From Climacteris rufus (taxonomy: Eukaryota > Chordata > Aves > Passeriformes > Climacteridae), in contig VZRZ01008247.1 of NCBI GenBank assembly GCA_013398175.1, forward strand, positions 468,545 through 532,544: 64,000 nt of DNA. The letters are read 5' to 3'. Below are positions 1 through 12,802 of the stretch, piece by piece (position 1 is the stretch's first letter; each line of letters begins with the position of its first letter). The translations under genes and the position numbers were made by a program. The notes under the pieces are model-generated. The model saw nothing but the letters and a program-made list of their open reading frames with translations, made no database searches and was not told where the DNA came from.

Positions 1-3000
1 CTCAGGGTAATTAGTCCAATCACATGACTTCCTTTCTGGGATAAATCCCCAAGTTTCACCAAGGTCAACAACATTTTGATTCTCTTTAGAGCATAGCAAT
101 AATTAATCTCCAAAATTCCCTCACACAGGCCTCCAAAAAGCAAACCCTTTGTGGTCTTCTGATCTGTCTAGGCTTATCTAGCAGCAGCTTGCTTGGGATG
201 GATTTGTTGTGTATGGAATTGCAGTACTCCATGTTCACGTTTTCCAGAGGAACTGAATGCAAGTCTGTGGTTGCCTGGTTGCCATAGAGCCTGCAGATCT
301 GTACAGCATGGACGGCTGAGGAGGGTTATATAGGTTTTGCTTTACAGATTTTTAGTAAGTTCAGGCTTTAGGGTGATGTTAAGACCGTGTGTAACTACTG
401 GTGTGGACAGAGAGAAAATGGTGTGCAGACAGTCCAACATACTGAAGGATCTGGCCTTCTTTAGATTTGTTTTTTGATTTCACTGTGGTCTTAAATTTTA
501 ATGAAAAAAAAACCAACATGAAAGGTTTATAAATAGCAGACACTGAAGAGAGCTGGTTTTAAAATTCGGTTAAGAATCAGTCTGTATCTAGCAAAGAAAA
601 AATAATTTACCGGTGTTTTACACCAATTTTACATTCTGGGATTTTCTGTTTATTTTATTTCTTTGGCTAAACATTTGCAGAAGAAATGAAGATGAAAATC
701 TTGGAAGGAACTTTTAAAAACAAGAAAAGTACTCCACCCTTATTACAACATTATTCTTATTTAGCCAAACATTTTTCCTTTAACAAATGATCTGATATAG
801 ACACATATACAGAAAAGCCACATCTTTTCATGTTAAAAAAAATAATTAGGAGGGGTGAAATATGTGAATAGATGAGAGAAGGCAAAGAATGCAAAATAAA
901 TAAGAAAGGAAAATAATACCCTTTTTGTGAATAAAACTAAAGTCTTGCATAATAGTTCCTTGAGTCCATGAAGAAGAACTTAGACTGAATTAACAGTCAC
1001 ATGGGCTTCATGGTGGCTTCCCGTTGTGAGGGGATAGTGGAGCTCATGTGACTAAGTAGATCAAGAAGGGAATAAGCAAGTGAAAAAACTAGGGCGAAAA
1101 AACAAGTAAATTGCCCCAGCAAAATAAGGTCACAGGGGTAGACATTTTTAAAGTGAAAGTCACAGTAATCTGCACCTTAACTTTCTGAGATGTTTAAGGG
1201 AGAGAAAGGCTTAAAAAAGAAACTTGCAATCTTTTCAGGAAGCTATCAAAGATGTGGCCTTTCCCCGTGTTTATAGCTGGATTTTATTGCTGGAATGGTG
1301 TGCTGTTCACTCAAGGTTAGTGATTTATATTTCAAGTCTCTTTCCTAGAGCTAGGCTGCTTGCTGGAGGAGCCCCTTGGGGCAACAAGGTTTTCAACAGA
1401 AAGTAGTCACATACATCACCAGTTCCCTAAAGTGTATATAATTGCTTTTGCTGACCTACAGACAGAGATTTAAAGCATACTCTCTCCAAGAATTTCCAGG
1501 AGGACTTAAAACAGTGACCATTACTTTTCCTGACATCCTTCACATCTCCCAATACAGTTTTCCTCTAAACCTGATTAAACATAATGTAAGTCCTAAGCCA
1601 AAAATGGTTTGGTTTACATCAATTTCTTTTCTCACTGTAAGCCCTGCTAAAGGGGAGCCCACTGAATCAGAGCTGTTTTCAAAAACTGCTTTGGCTACTG
1701 CATGCAGTGACTAGCTGCATAGCAAAATTCTCTCATGCAGCACAGGGAGCGCCAATCTTTCTCAAAACAGCCTGTTAGAAACTCACTTTGGAGTAATTCC
1801 TGATTTGAATTTGTAAGGATTTGCAACAAATGACCTACAGAAGTCCTTCCTGATTGAAATGTATCTGTGACTCTATAATCCTATGAGTCACAATATTGAC
1901 ACAGCCGCAGTGAAGGAGAAGGAAGCAAAGAATATTTTTGTATCATCAATATATTTTTAATCACACCAAGAACATGGATGTTCAAACATTACAAGTTAAT
2001 TTCTGTATGAAATCTAGAAACTGCCACTGAAATATTTTTAAAAGTCATATATTTTCTTTTTCTGAAAAAAAATTGATCACTAAGAGCATTACTGCAGAAT
2101 TTTGCTTATTAAGAATCAATCTTTTTACATATTTTTTTTAGTCAGAAATAGTTCACATTTCTCTCCCTTAGCTTTAAGATTTACCATATCAAATTTCATC
2201 CTTATACACATAGCCAATCATAATTAGTCTTATATTGGAAACTGGTTTACTGCACTTATTGTTTTGTGTCTGTATCAGAATAAGTGGATGTAATACAATC
2301 AAAGGAAGTTTACACTAGTTGTAAGTGTAGCTATGACATTAAGAGAATACCAGTTTCCCACTAAAGTTATAACATTTGTGTTTACACTACATTAAGGATC
2401 TGTGACTAAGACTGAACAGCGCAGGTTTAGCTGATTGAAGCTAAAACTCTCTCTTGTTTATCAACAGAAGTTAGTGCTTCACAATAAAGTTGAATAACCA
2501 TATCTGAAATCTTAGCAATATTTTCTGTGTTGTACAATCAATAGTGGTGCCTAAGAACAGGAAAAACATAGTCACAGGCTGAGAAATGATGCGTTATTCA
2601 CTTTATACTCCAATAGGGTGAGCATCATGTCCCAGCACAAAGTATGTGCTGAATGGCCTCATGCGCAGTAAGCTACATCCAATTCTCTTAAATCTAAAGC
2701 AACTATTGCAGCTTTATCCTTTAATAAGTTGCACTTGTCAGGCTGCAAAATAAAACTGCAGTTGTTTCCTATAACTGTAGTTTTCCTGCCACAACTGTCA
2801 AGCCTTTTTCAAGCCTCTTCCAAAGTCAGAATATCATTGCAAGAAAGAGTTTATCCTTGTCCTATTGAAGCTCGCCTCTGTGATATACCAAGTACATACT
2901 GTATCTGAATATACACTTTTTTGGCATGTTACGGTAAATACATTGCATTTGTGTACATGAAAATAGAATAATACCTTCATATTCCTTTAGATACAACCCA

Positions 3001-4338
3001 TGAAACTGTTTACTTACACCTAGTAATTGATAATACAACACTCTCAGCAGTTTACTGTTAAATCTCCACAACTCCATTATAAACCACAATTTCATCTTCC
3101 TCTACAAGAAGAAAACCAACAGATTTTAGCAAACAGGGCAAGCAGAGGAGAGACAAATAAGGAGCTAGAGCAAGTAAATTCTCCTTTTAAATGTTCAGGG
3201 ATGTAGAGTACTTTCCTCAAAATTCAGGTACAGTTCACTTGTTTTCCTTCTTCTGTTATCACGAAATAACAAAACCAAACACATACCTGATTTCTGAGGT
3301 GTCCTAAAAAACAGAGAACATCTGAAACAGTGCTGCTCTAGAAATACCACAGGACAAAATATTTCCAAATCCAGCACTCAGATTTCTGGTTTAACCAGAA
3401 ATCCAGATTTTCCAAGCAGTACATAGGGCAACAAAAATCTCAAGTAACAGAATGTCAGTCTGATGAGCACTCTACTTTCACAATATTGCTTCATGTATCT
3501 GTTCAGTTTTGAACTCATTTTCATATATATTTTCTATAGCTTTTAAGAAAATGATCATTCACCTGGGCATTCCCTTAATTTTGTTATGTGTGTCTCCCTC
3601 AAATTGTCACCTTGATAGGCTTCCTGAGCATCAGTTCAAATGTATCCTTTCATTACCAAATGTTGCTTCAGTAACTTCAGAATAAATAAATAAAATGCAG
3701 CTGGATTTGAGAGACAAAGGTCTTCACCACAGAATATTTAAAAGGAAAATAATTTATTCAGTTCAGAACATACAGTTCTCTGTTCCAAATCCTGAGAATT
3801 TCTAAATTGCTCCTTTTCACCCTATATTGAGATAAAATCTATTCTCAAAATAGCAAAAATTCTCCATGACATGACTGTTTTCACCAATTTCCAGCGAAAC
3901 ACTAATTTCCCATTACTATTTTTTTGGCTAGCTGTTCCTTTGTCCAGCATGACGTTTATCCAATTTTAATCCTAAAAATATTAATCGCTGGTATTCTGCA
4001 AGGCAGTCTTTTGTTTTCTACTGAAATATGAAAGTAAAAACATGAGTGAAATGGCTTAAATTATATTTCATTGACTGTTGGAGTTCATCCAAACGGTGAA
4101 GCCGTCAGTATAAATTTATTTTTAGAGTAACAGTTTTGTCCTCTAATTTTGTCTCTATCTGCATAAACTAAAAACGAATATAAATGTATTCAGAAGTAGA
4201 TTAACCTTCTCATGCAACAAAGCTTCTCCCAGGTAGAATATTTGAGAAATAAGCCTGTCATGATTTTTACCATTTTGATATAGCAACAGCCAAAACACAT
4301 AATTGTATCTCCAGGTATAGTTATGTTGAAAAAGCTCC

Positions 4339-4887
4339 ATGAATCTTTTAGCTCTTTTTTTGACTAATTTTTCTTTTCTTTTATGGAGTCTCACTATTAG
4401 AAAAACTAGGTTGTTTTTCTTTTTCTTACCATTTAAAGAAGCCTTGTCAAAAAGATTTCACCAGATCTGTAAGCTTTGTGGCAGAGTTGGAAACATCTTC
4501 AGATTTCTTCAGATTTTCTTGAAACCCATTTACTCCAACTTCCCCATATCCATGTGTCATCCCTTTGGGCACATGAAATCTTCTCAGGTGGAATTCTTAC
4601 TACTACCGAGTATTGCCATCAACCTAACCTATTTTTTCTTAAAGACGGGACATAGTTCTAGCTTTGAGGAGTTCTTTCCTCATTTCTGCCTTCTTTTTGA
4701 AAGGCTCCAACTAATACTGGCCACAGAAAATTTAACTGACACAAGTCATCCTCTATACAGATCCTTGCAGATTCACACAATCAATGTCTGTGGGTACCTG
4801 CATTGCATTCTGCAGAATATATCTGCACCTTCTGATACCTTTGCCACTCCTCTAAATGAAATATCCATTTTGAGTTGGATTACTTGA
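4339..4887 (+). other. Unrecognised open frame of 182 codons
   Basis: This is the longest open frame in the window. It runs from ATG at 4339 to TGA at 4885-4887, with an in-frame TGA at 4327-4329 just upstream. The predicted product is rich in Phe, Leu, Ile and Ser, with hydrophobic stretches near residues 1-30 and 85-100. I recognise no domain. The strand is T- and C-rich, which lowers stop-codon frequency and can produce long chance frames. I see no Kozak context, splice partner or polyadenylation signal that would argue for a gene. It could be a chance frame, a decayed retrocopy or a lineage-specific transcript; chance is most likely. Confidence 0.12.
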
Positions 4888-7800
4888 AATGAGCTTGAGG
4901 ATCAAATGCATCAGGGTAAAAAACTGTTAATTCTATAAAGATAGAGATAGAAAAGACGAGACAACATTTTTCTGCCTTTCTTTTCTTCTCAAACATGTAC
5001 TCTGGATGTTGAAAACGAGCTGGAAAAGACAGGGAGAAACCCCTAAAAAGGAACTGAAAAATAGGAAATGAACTCCCAGATGCCTTTATTTGAGGACACT
5101 GAAACTATTTATGCCCTACTAATCTGAGCAAACATCAGTTGCTTCACTGAAATGTCTGCCTTTCTGATTCACAAAGTTACATCCACAACTAGGAAATTAC
5201 TGCTTCAGCCTTCTAGTAAGTCATGCATTCTTATGACAGAAGTTTTTATTTCTATTAAAAAAATACGAGTAATTTTTTTTTAATAAGTTAAGTCTCCCGA
5301 GAGTATTTGCCAGGGAACTGTTATTCCAATGTTTTGGCTGTCTTTGCAAGATGATCATCTTGATAATTTAAAATGTCATAGGATGTTTGCAGGAACAATA
5401 GACCAAATTCCTGAGCTGGTGTAAATTGGCACAAGTCCACAAACATCAAAGAAGCAATGCCAGTTTACACTAGCCCATCAATGTTCACAAATTAAATGGA
5501 TGTTTTGTGGTTTACTACATGTCAAAAAACTTGTAGTGAAGCTCAAGCCCTCATAAGCTATGCTGTAAAACTGTTTGATTTTTAATAGATCTGCAAAAAC
5601 AAACTTTCACATCAGAATACTGACCTCAGATAGTTCTTTAACATCAGGGTTAAACCCCACATCTTAAATGGTTCAGAGAATGAGAGTACAAAAGATGCTA
5701 ATGACAAATTCTCTGAAGCACAGGCCAGATTTGCTCCAAATGCAATGGTTTACAACACCTTGATCATGAGACTATAATTTCAAAATTATCCTAGGTAAAG
5801 TTTAATTGAAGTTTTTTTCTGAACCATCTCCCTCTGACAGTAAAGCCATAAGAACCACATTTTAGGTTTCAGAGTAGAGATTCCACCATTTTTTCCTAAT
5901 GCATATGAAAAATAATCAGCAATAATAACATCTAAGCTTGTTCTGAAGGGTTTTTTTAAATCCTTTTTAGCTCAAAGAAAATCAACAGCTTTTAAATGTA
6001 ATATATGTGCACACACATACACTACATAGAATATTAATATGTTTGAATAAAAATTACATGATTAGGAGCTATTGTGTAGAGTGAGAATTTCTAACATTAA
6101 TTACACATTAATTGCATGATACTTTTACACAAAAATAATAGTGACACTTAAAAATAAAATCTTTCATTGAATGGTCCAAAATCACTTAACAAACATTCTG
6201 TGATCCTCAAAGTGCTCCTATAAGACAACTTCATTTTTTTTAGATCAATTAATGGAGCATTCAGTTGTTTTAAATTGCTTTTTACATTCAACTTTGTTAG
6301 GAATAGAACCAGCAACCAATAGTTCATAACATTTCGAACAGGCAACAGGAGCAGAGAGTAGAAAGATGGGAGGACTCTATAGGAGAGGACAGAAATCAAG
6401 CGCCTGAGTTTGAAGAGGGGATACAGCAGTTCTGTTCATGGCAGCACAACTGGAAAGAGGAAGGTCTGCTCACACAGCAATCCAGCTCCTCAGAACTTAG
6501 AGTTGCTTGTGCCCGGAAGCATCTCATTTTCTTCTGAGAAGATCCAGGACTCCTAATTCTCAAGAAAGATCTTGAAATTTGCTTTGTTTATATTCCTCTC
6601 CACTGGCCAAACTCACTCAGACATTAGGACTGACAGTCCTTTCTCACTTTACTTTCCACACCTTGGCTGCTGACTGATAACTATTGCAGCTTCTCTGTAG
6701 ACCTCTTGCAGCTGGCTGAGCTGGAAGAATTGCCTGGAATTTTTATGTTGGGTTTTTTTGACAGAAAAAAATCCTGGCTCCTGCTCTAGTAGTTGCATAT
6801 GCCAAGAATCCATCTGTGTCAAACATTAAGGGCAGAAAAGTAGTCATGTCTGATGAAACATGTAGCAGTGCAAATCAAAGGTCCTGGATCACCTTAAACA
6901 TTATCTTTAGCAGTCCCTTTCCATTATTGGTAGGTGGAATAAGATAAGGATGCTATGAAGTCTTTGTCTCCTTCAGCATATTTATTATGATAGAAAGTTG
7001 TGCATAAGTTGCTTTTGTATTAATTCATCACATGTTGACTTTCACAAATGTTTCAAAACGTGTCAACTAAAAAGAGACCCCTACTACACCAGGCTATAGT
7101 CTGAAATATACTGGTCAAAACACTTTCCAAGTGTACATTTTCATTAACCCTGATATAAATGAAGAACGGAAAATCTGTTCCTCATCCTTTTCCCTGTCTG
7201 CAGGAAGCAGAAATCACACCAATAAATTTACAGCAGAATGGTAGTCACACTCCATAACTCTAGTTGCAGTGTTCTCTAAAATCAATGGAAATTGAATTAA
7301 TAGGGTACTTGCAAAAAACATCAGTCTTCTTGGCACTAAAGACAAAGCTGAAAACTGAAGTTGTCCTCTGGAATAACCCACTCCAAGAGATAAGAGGTGA
7401 TAACATGGATAAGAGGCAGCAGAACAGCCACTGCCAGTCAAAGTCACAGGGTCTGACACAAGGCAGTGAACTGTGTAGATGACAGGTTTTGATGCTGGTC
7501 AGACAGAAGCAAGCAGTTGTTTGTTTGTTTTTTTCTTAAAGCAGTTGTTCCCAAAGTGTGCCAAAGAACTGTCAGAGTTAGTAGCTCTAGTAATGCACTT
7601 TAGTAGAAAACTGTAATATTCACAGCAACACTAAAAGTCTGAATAGATTTTTTTTCTATATAATTGCCACCAAAATAAATCTGCCAAGGCAATTTATGCC
7701 ACTGCAAATACTATTTTTCCTTGTAAATGTTTCTTTCTTATGTTTGTCTTTAAAATACATTTGCAGTGAAAGAAAAGGGTGAGAATAGCTCTTAGTTTTC

Positions 7801-8440
7801 AGTTCAATACAAGTAGTTCCTAACAGAATAATGAACAAGGACAACAAAAATCTGGGCCATTATTCACAACTGCTACAGTTAAAATGCAGCTGCCAGCTCT
7901 ACCAAGAATATTTGGTCTGAAATAAATGCATAATGTGCAGGGGTCGCAAAGTACCTGTATTACCAAAAGATGTACATATTCTGTTGGAATATACTAAAAC
8001 ATTTGAATTAATTGTATCCAACAAGACCTTACAATAAATTAGTAACACATTTTGAGCACTATTTGCACTGTTCCTTCTTCGCTTGGAGAAAACTCATGTT
8101 TAACTGAGGAAAACATCTGAGATGCCAAAAATTGTGGTGATTTATGGTTTCACAATAAAAGTCAAACACTCCTCTGAAACTTGAATAAAGAAATAATGCA
8201 TGAGCACTGAGAATATATTCCAGAGATATCATTCAGCTTGGTTCTGAAGTTAGAAGACATTTCCTGTCAGTGGAGCTCTCTTCAACACAGTGAGCTCTGC
8301 AGAGCTGTGGACTTAAACACTGGAACAGCTATATTTTTCTTAGACTGCTTTTTATTTCATCTTAGCTAGAAAATGCACCTGGGACAGGTCCTCCACATTT
8401 CTACACCATTTAATACAATGAAAAGAGCATCAAGCCTGAC

Positions 8441-8481
8441 TGCATCATTTGATGCATCATTTTAATACAAAATAAAATGAT
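8441..8481. repeat. Two overlapping perfect palindromes
   Basis: The 16 bases at 8441-8456 form a perfect inverted repeat, TGCATCA-TT-TGATGCA. Sharing its last base, a second perfect 9-bp inverted repeat pairs ATCATTTTA (8456-8464) with TAAAATGAT (8473-8481) around an 8-base loop. The TGCATCA and TGATGCA half-sites resemble bZIP or octamer-type binding sequences, but this is only resemblance. The DNA could form alternative hairpins. Confidence 0.5.
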
Positions 8482-10717
8482 CATAATTGAAAACACCATT
8501 TGGCAGATTGCTATTAATTATGTAATGGACTATTGCCTTAGACCCATGTTCCATTTAATGCTCTTGTTCACAGGTTGTGGTTTCTATTATGTTTCCATTT
8601 GTTGACTGTGGACCAAATATTAGTGGCAGCACTTTCTGCAGGATCCCCTTCAACGCTTCCTTTCAGCAAAGATGCTGGCTGCAGGAAGCCATGGCCTGGC
8701 ATATTGTCCATGAGGAACACTACAAAATACAATGATGAGCCACTTCATATTCTGTCTTGGAGCACGTGGGGATCGAAGCCTCCTGACAAAGACTCTTAAG
8801 CATAACATGGCTCACTTGCCCCTGAATCTGAGTTAGCAGTACATAAACCCTACTTTGGTGCAAGTGCATTTGCTTCATCAGACTGCTACACCTCCCGTTT
8901 GCCATCATGAGGCATTCCCACCTCAACTCAAGTTTTCAGCCACAGGTCTGCTATTCCTAAACTAGGTCTGTGCATCCAGCAATAGAAACGTGGTTGGGAT
9001 CCATCTTGGGCACATGACTGCTTTCCTGGTGAATTAGTCAGGGTATCTGATACAGAGATCATGCTATAGTTAAACTACTTTTTTTCTTGCTGGGCATAAC
9101 AGAGCAAATATCTGAAGGGGCATAATAGTTCAAACAGATGATATATGACCCAGCACAGAAGATACTTATATTAGAATGGTCCCTCAAAAAATTTTGAACA
9201 AAATAGAACTGGTAAATTGAGTTTATATTGTTTTATCCACTTCAGTCTTATAGTCACACCTGTGTTAATCTGGTTCTAGAAGCCATCAAGTATAATTTAC
9301 TGTATTGTGTAACCATCATCTCAGTTTCACCAACTTGCTTCTCCTAAAAATTTCCTTCTCTTGAAAGTCTCCAAGCACTAGTAAAAAGAAATTTATGCTT
9401 CATAGAAATCTTTCAAAGTATGTACTATTTCCATAACATCAGCTGTTGTAGACCCATTAAAACCAAGGAAGCTGGTTCACAGTGCATTGCTGGTGAGGAC
9501 ATGACTGCATGTATCATACCCTTTCACAAACCAGTGCTGCTTCAGTTCTCTTTCTGTTAATGCTTATGTCAGGGGAAAAAGAATATCAAAACCTACTATC
9601 CACATTCAAGAAAAATTTTCTATTACAGACCTGAAAACAGCTCACTAATTTAAACAACGAAAGGATCCGTAATGTTTTCCAGAAATCAAAAGTTGTCATT
9701 AATTCAGTGCAATGAAATACCTCGCAAGGATTACGTTTAAATTAAGCTAATTTTTAATAGCATACTAGCTGCTTTCTTGAAGGAGCAGTTGGTTTATTCT
9801 CTCATTTACATCCACCATGGTGTCACTTCAGAACAACGACAAGTTTGTGCAGAAGCACTACCTCTGTTTTTTCATACTGTTAAATGCTTTATTTTGTTTG
9901 TTTTGTTTTTTTTTTTTAAGACATATTTATCTCTGAATTTCCTGGAATTTTAATACTTGAGAATAATTACAAGACCTTCTTAATGTTGCTCTTTCCCTGT
10001 AAGGGACTTTGCAATGTTAGGCCTTTCTAAATTTTTTTGTCCTTAAGAAAATTTAGTGATATTTCTAAAAAATCTCAGCTTCTATGAAATAGATTTTATC
10101 AGAGCTGCAAAATATATCCTAATAAGTCTCATGTGAAAATGAGGATTACCATAATGGGATGAATCAGTGGCATGACCACCTTAATGATTTGCTTGTGATG
10201 GAGAGGGTAGTAATTTACTTGAAAGTTATGCAATATTTTTTTCTTGTCTTCTATAACATAATTATTTAAAGCTCTGTAGAACTCATGCAATGTGGCTGTC
10301 TGGTCACTCTGTTACTGTTAGCATCTGAGCATTCATTATCCCATCAGTTTTACCATTAACTGTGCACACACCTACAAAATAACAATTCTAGCTGTGATGG
10401 GCCGTTAAAGGTTTGAATGGTTGGTTATGTTCCCAGGCCTGCTGAAACCAATAGAACCAGCTATTCAGCTTAATGGGGATAACACTATTAGAATCAGTGG
10501 CAGATGAGCCAATACTATTGTTCCCAAGCACATGATTTCAGATGAGAGCATCTAATAATTTAAAACCAGACCAGTATGCCTTTAACCAGAATATTCTGTA
10601 GCTCCATGTAACATTATTTCATTTATTGGAAAGCTGTGATTTTTATTATCATCTTTTCTACAAAATTTCAGTTTTCTGGGGTGAAAAAAGAAATCTATTT
10701 TCTTAAAATCATACACT

Positions 10718-10723
10718 GTGTAC
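10718..10723. repeat. Target-site duplication, left copy
   Basis: The 6 bases GTGTAC lie immediately before the TG that opens the LTR at 10724. They recur perfectly at 11030-11035, directly after its closing CA. A 6-bp duplication is what alpha- and betaretrovirus-like integrases make. Confidence 0.75.
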
Positions 10724-11029
10724 TGTTGCCCTGAGTTTTGCAGTTCTTCGATGTTTTCATTTTTCTGTAACATTTTCTCACACACTATCTGTAAACATAG
10801 CCATGTTCTTCTAACTGTGTTCTATTGTTTGCATTCCTTTCTCCTGGGCAGACATGTTTGACGGATTTTTCCTTTGACCAGTGTGATTGAGGGGTGTCAG
10901 TTTCCCCCTCCAATCCACAGTGGTTTCTAAGAAGAGCTATAAATAAAGTCCAGGGTCTCTTGGCCCCTTTTTCCTTGGCTTCTGTCTCTGACAGGTGTCT
11001 GCGTGTTTCTTTCGTGTCCAAGTGCGACA
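10724..11029 (+). mobile_element. Compact solo LTR, alpharetrovirus/class II-like
   Basis: A 306-bp unit opens with TGTTGCCC, closes with GTGCGACA and is flanked by a perfect 6-bp target duplication, so its limits are well fixed. It holds a hairpin with CCAAT-type arms at 10885-10915 and TATAAATA at 10938-10945, with AATAAA overlapping it at 10942-10947. About 80 bases follow, with the C/T-rich start expected of R-U5. No internal retroviral sequence is attached on either side, so it is a solo LTR, usually the result of recombination between two LTRs. Length, target duplication and the polyadenylation signal placed in U3 resemble avian alpharetrovirus-type (EAV/ALV-like) LTRs. The class assignment is inferred. 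Confidence 0.75.
10885..10947 (+). promoter_or_regulatory. LTR promoter: CCAAT hairpin and fused TATA/AATAAA
   Basis: GATTGAGGGG at 10885-10894 is an imperfect inverted repeat of CCCCTCCAATC ending at 10915, with CCAAT at 10910-10914. TATAAATA lies 24 bases downstream. Its 3' half is also the start of AATAAA (10942-10947), so one ten-base string serves as both a possible core promoter and a polyadenylation signal. A start site about 25-30 bases downstream would leave AATAAA out of the 5' end of the transcript and keep it at the 3' end, as known for alpharetroviruses. Confidence 0.6.
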
Positions 11030-11035
11030 GTGTAC
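11030..11035. repeat. Target-site duplication, right copy
   Basis: GTGTAC follows the closing CA of the 306-bp LTR and is identical to 10718-10723. Confidence 0.75.
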
Positions 11036-11861
11036 TACTCCAGGTATTGTTTCATTTAAACATCATTCGGGCTTTGATGATACCAGGCAACCCACTCCAA
11101 ACCCGTTTTATTTGAAAGGCAATATAGCAGAAAGACTTGCTTTGGAGAGTTCTGGTACTCTACCACAGCACTCAGCTGGGACTGCTTGCCATGACTCTTT
11201 TCTTAACCAGCATTTTTAGCATTTTAAATCTTTTAATGTCTTTATTTTAACTTAATAACAGTTCTTAATCTTACAGGGAGTATTGCACTGGTTTAGACTT
11301 GGTCATGGCATATAAGAGGCTGTGTTTTTGCTATTTTTGGTCATTCTTCTACATGCAAAAACAAAAAAAATTCTTCTGACTGCTACTTCACACAAGGCAC
11401 ACTTTACGCAATCATGTTCCCTAGTTTCTGATTAGTATCACTGACATCCTTTGCTTTTCTACTGAATAGCCATTCTCTTTATGCTTGCACTCATGAGTCA
11501 GCAGTTCCCATAACCAGAGCTGTGTTAATCTTTGGGTATTTGCCTTATGGTCAGTGTACAATTTAATGCATTCACCCTACAGCTGAGTTATGTGTTTACC
11601 AATGGAGAACCACCCCACCACAGTCCTTGGTCTTTTACAAACCACTTTCCAGCACCTTGCAGTTGTCTTTGGTGTGTATCCATGTAAGGGTGCTGTTAGA
11701 CTAGGAAAAAAGAGTCAGGTCTTTGTTTATTTGCATCTACTGTTATCCAGGCTCCAAGAGCATCTAGGACAAATAATCCTAAGAGTAAAATTAAAATGAA
11801 ACAAAATTATTTCCTGTCAGAAACTCCATTTTTTCCTAATTTCAGGAACAGAATTTGTAAG
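11036..11861. other. Spacer between solo LTR and CR1, nothing recognised
   Basis: AT-rich DNA between the compact LTR and the CR1 copy. I see no gene, RNA or repeat that I can name. Open frames here are 74 codons or shorter and unconvincing. Confidence 0.5.
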
Positions 11862-12802
11862 TAAAATGACCTCTATAACCACCTCCAGGTCAGACAGATT
11901 TCAAGCAGGCTCCCTCCTCAGGTCTGTTAAACTGGGAGAAGCTGTTCACTCCCTTGAAGGCACAGAGGAGCTGCAGAGAGATCCCCAACAAATCAGAGAA
12001 CTGGACAATTACCAACCATATGAAGATCAACAAAGAAAAGTGCCAGATTCTGCCCCTGAGGTGGGGCAACCCTGGATGTACAGACAGACTGAGGAATGAG
12101 ATGCTGAAAAGCAGCGCAGTGAAAAGAAACTTGGTCCTTGCCTGGAGGGCAAGTTGAACATGATTCAGCAGCACTCTGGCCAGGAGGGCTAGCGGTGTCC
12201 TGGGGTGCATCAGGCACAGCATCACCAGCTGGACAAGGGAGGGGGTTGTCCCGGTCTGCTCTACACTGGGGCAGCCTCATCTTGAGTGCTGGGGGCAGTT
12301 TTGGGAACCACAATATCAGAAAGACATTAACTTATTACAGAGAGTCCAAAGGAGGGCAACAAAGATGGTGAAAGGCCTTGAGGGGAAGTCATATGAGGAG
12401 TGGATGAGGTCACTTGGTCTGTTCAGCCTGGAGAAGAGGAGATTGAGGGGAGACCTCATTGAAATCTGCAATCTCCTCGTGAGGGGAAGCAGAGGGGCAG
12501 ACACTGATCTCTTCTTTGTACTGACCAGTGACAGAACCCAAGGGAATGGCCTGAAGGTGTGTCAGGCGAGGTTTAGGCTGGATATTAGAAAAAGGTTCTT
12601 CAGCCACAGGGTGTTTGGGCACTGGAGCAGGCTCCCCAGGGAAGTGGTCACAACACCAAGTCTGACAGGGTTCAAGAAGTGTTTGGACAATGGTCTCAGG
12701 CACATGGTATGACTCTTGGGGTATACTGTACAGGGCAGGAGCTGGACTCAATGATCCTTGTGAGTCCCTTCCAACTCAGCTTATTCTGGGGTTCTGTGAT
12801 TC
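11862..12802 (+). mobile_element. CR1 LINE, 5'-truncated copy of about 940 bp
   Basis: The sequence follows the CR1 3' portion closely: the C-terminal end of the reverse transcriptase ORF, then the long characteristic 3' segment. That segment includes the phrases TTCAGCCTGGAGAAGAGGAG near 12422, GGTTCTTCAGCCACAGGGTG near 12594 and CAGGCTCCCCAGGGAAGTGG near 12628. It ends in the degenerate octamer tail (ATTCTGGGGTTCTGTGATTC) near 12783-12802. CR1 is mobilised by target-primed reverse transcription, is usually 5' truncated and lacks a poly(A) tail, all of which fits. The frames of 60-115 codons inside it, on both strands, are decayed repeat and not genes. The left limit is approximate. Confidence 0.92.

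Larger units (their letters stand above)
1..10717. other. Unique AT-rich DNA, no gene recognised
   Basis: I see no exon, RNA gene or recognisable transposon in this stretch. Open frames are short, lie on both strands and look like chance, apart from the 182-codon frame listed separately. Local structure includes short A or T runs and an overlapping pair of palindromes at 8441-8481. Base composition is uniformly AT-rich with few CpGs, as expected for old avian intergenic or intronic DNA. Very old repeats that have diverged beyond recognition by eye may be present. Confidence 0.6.
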
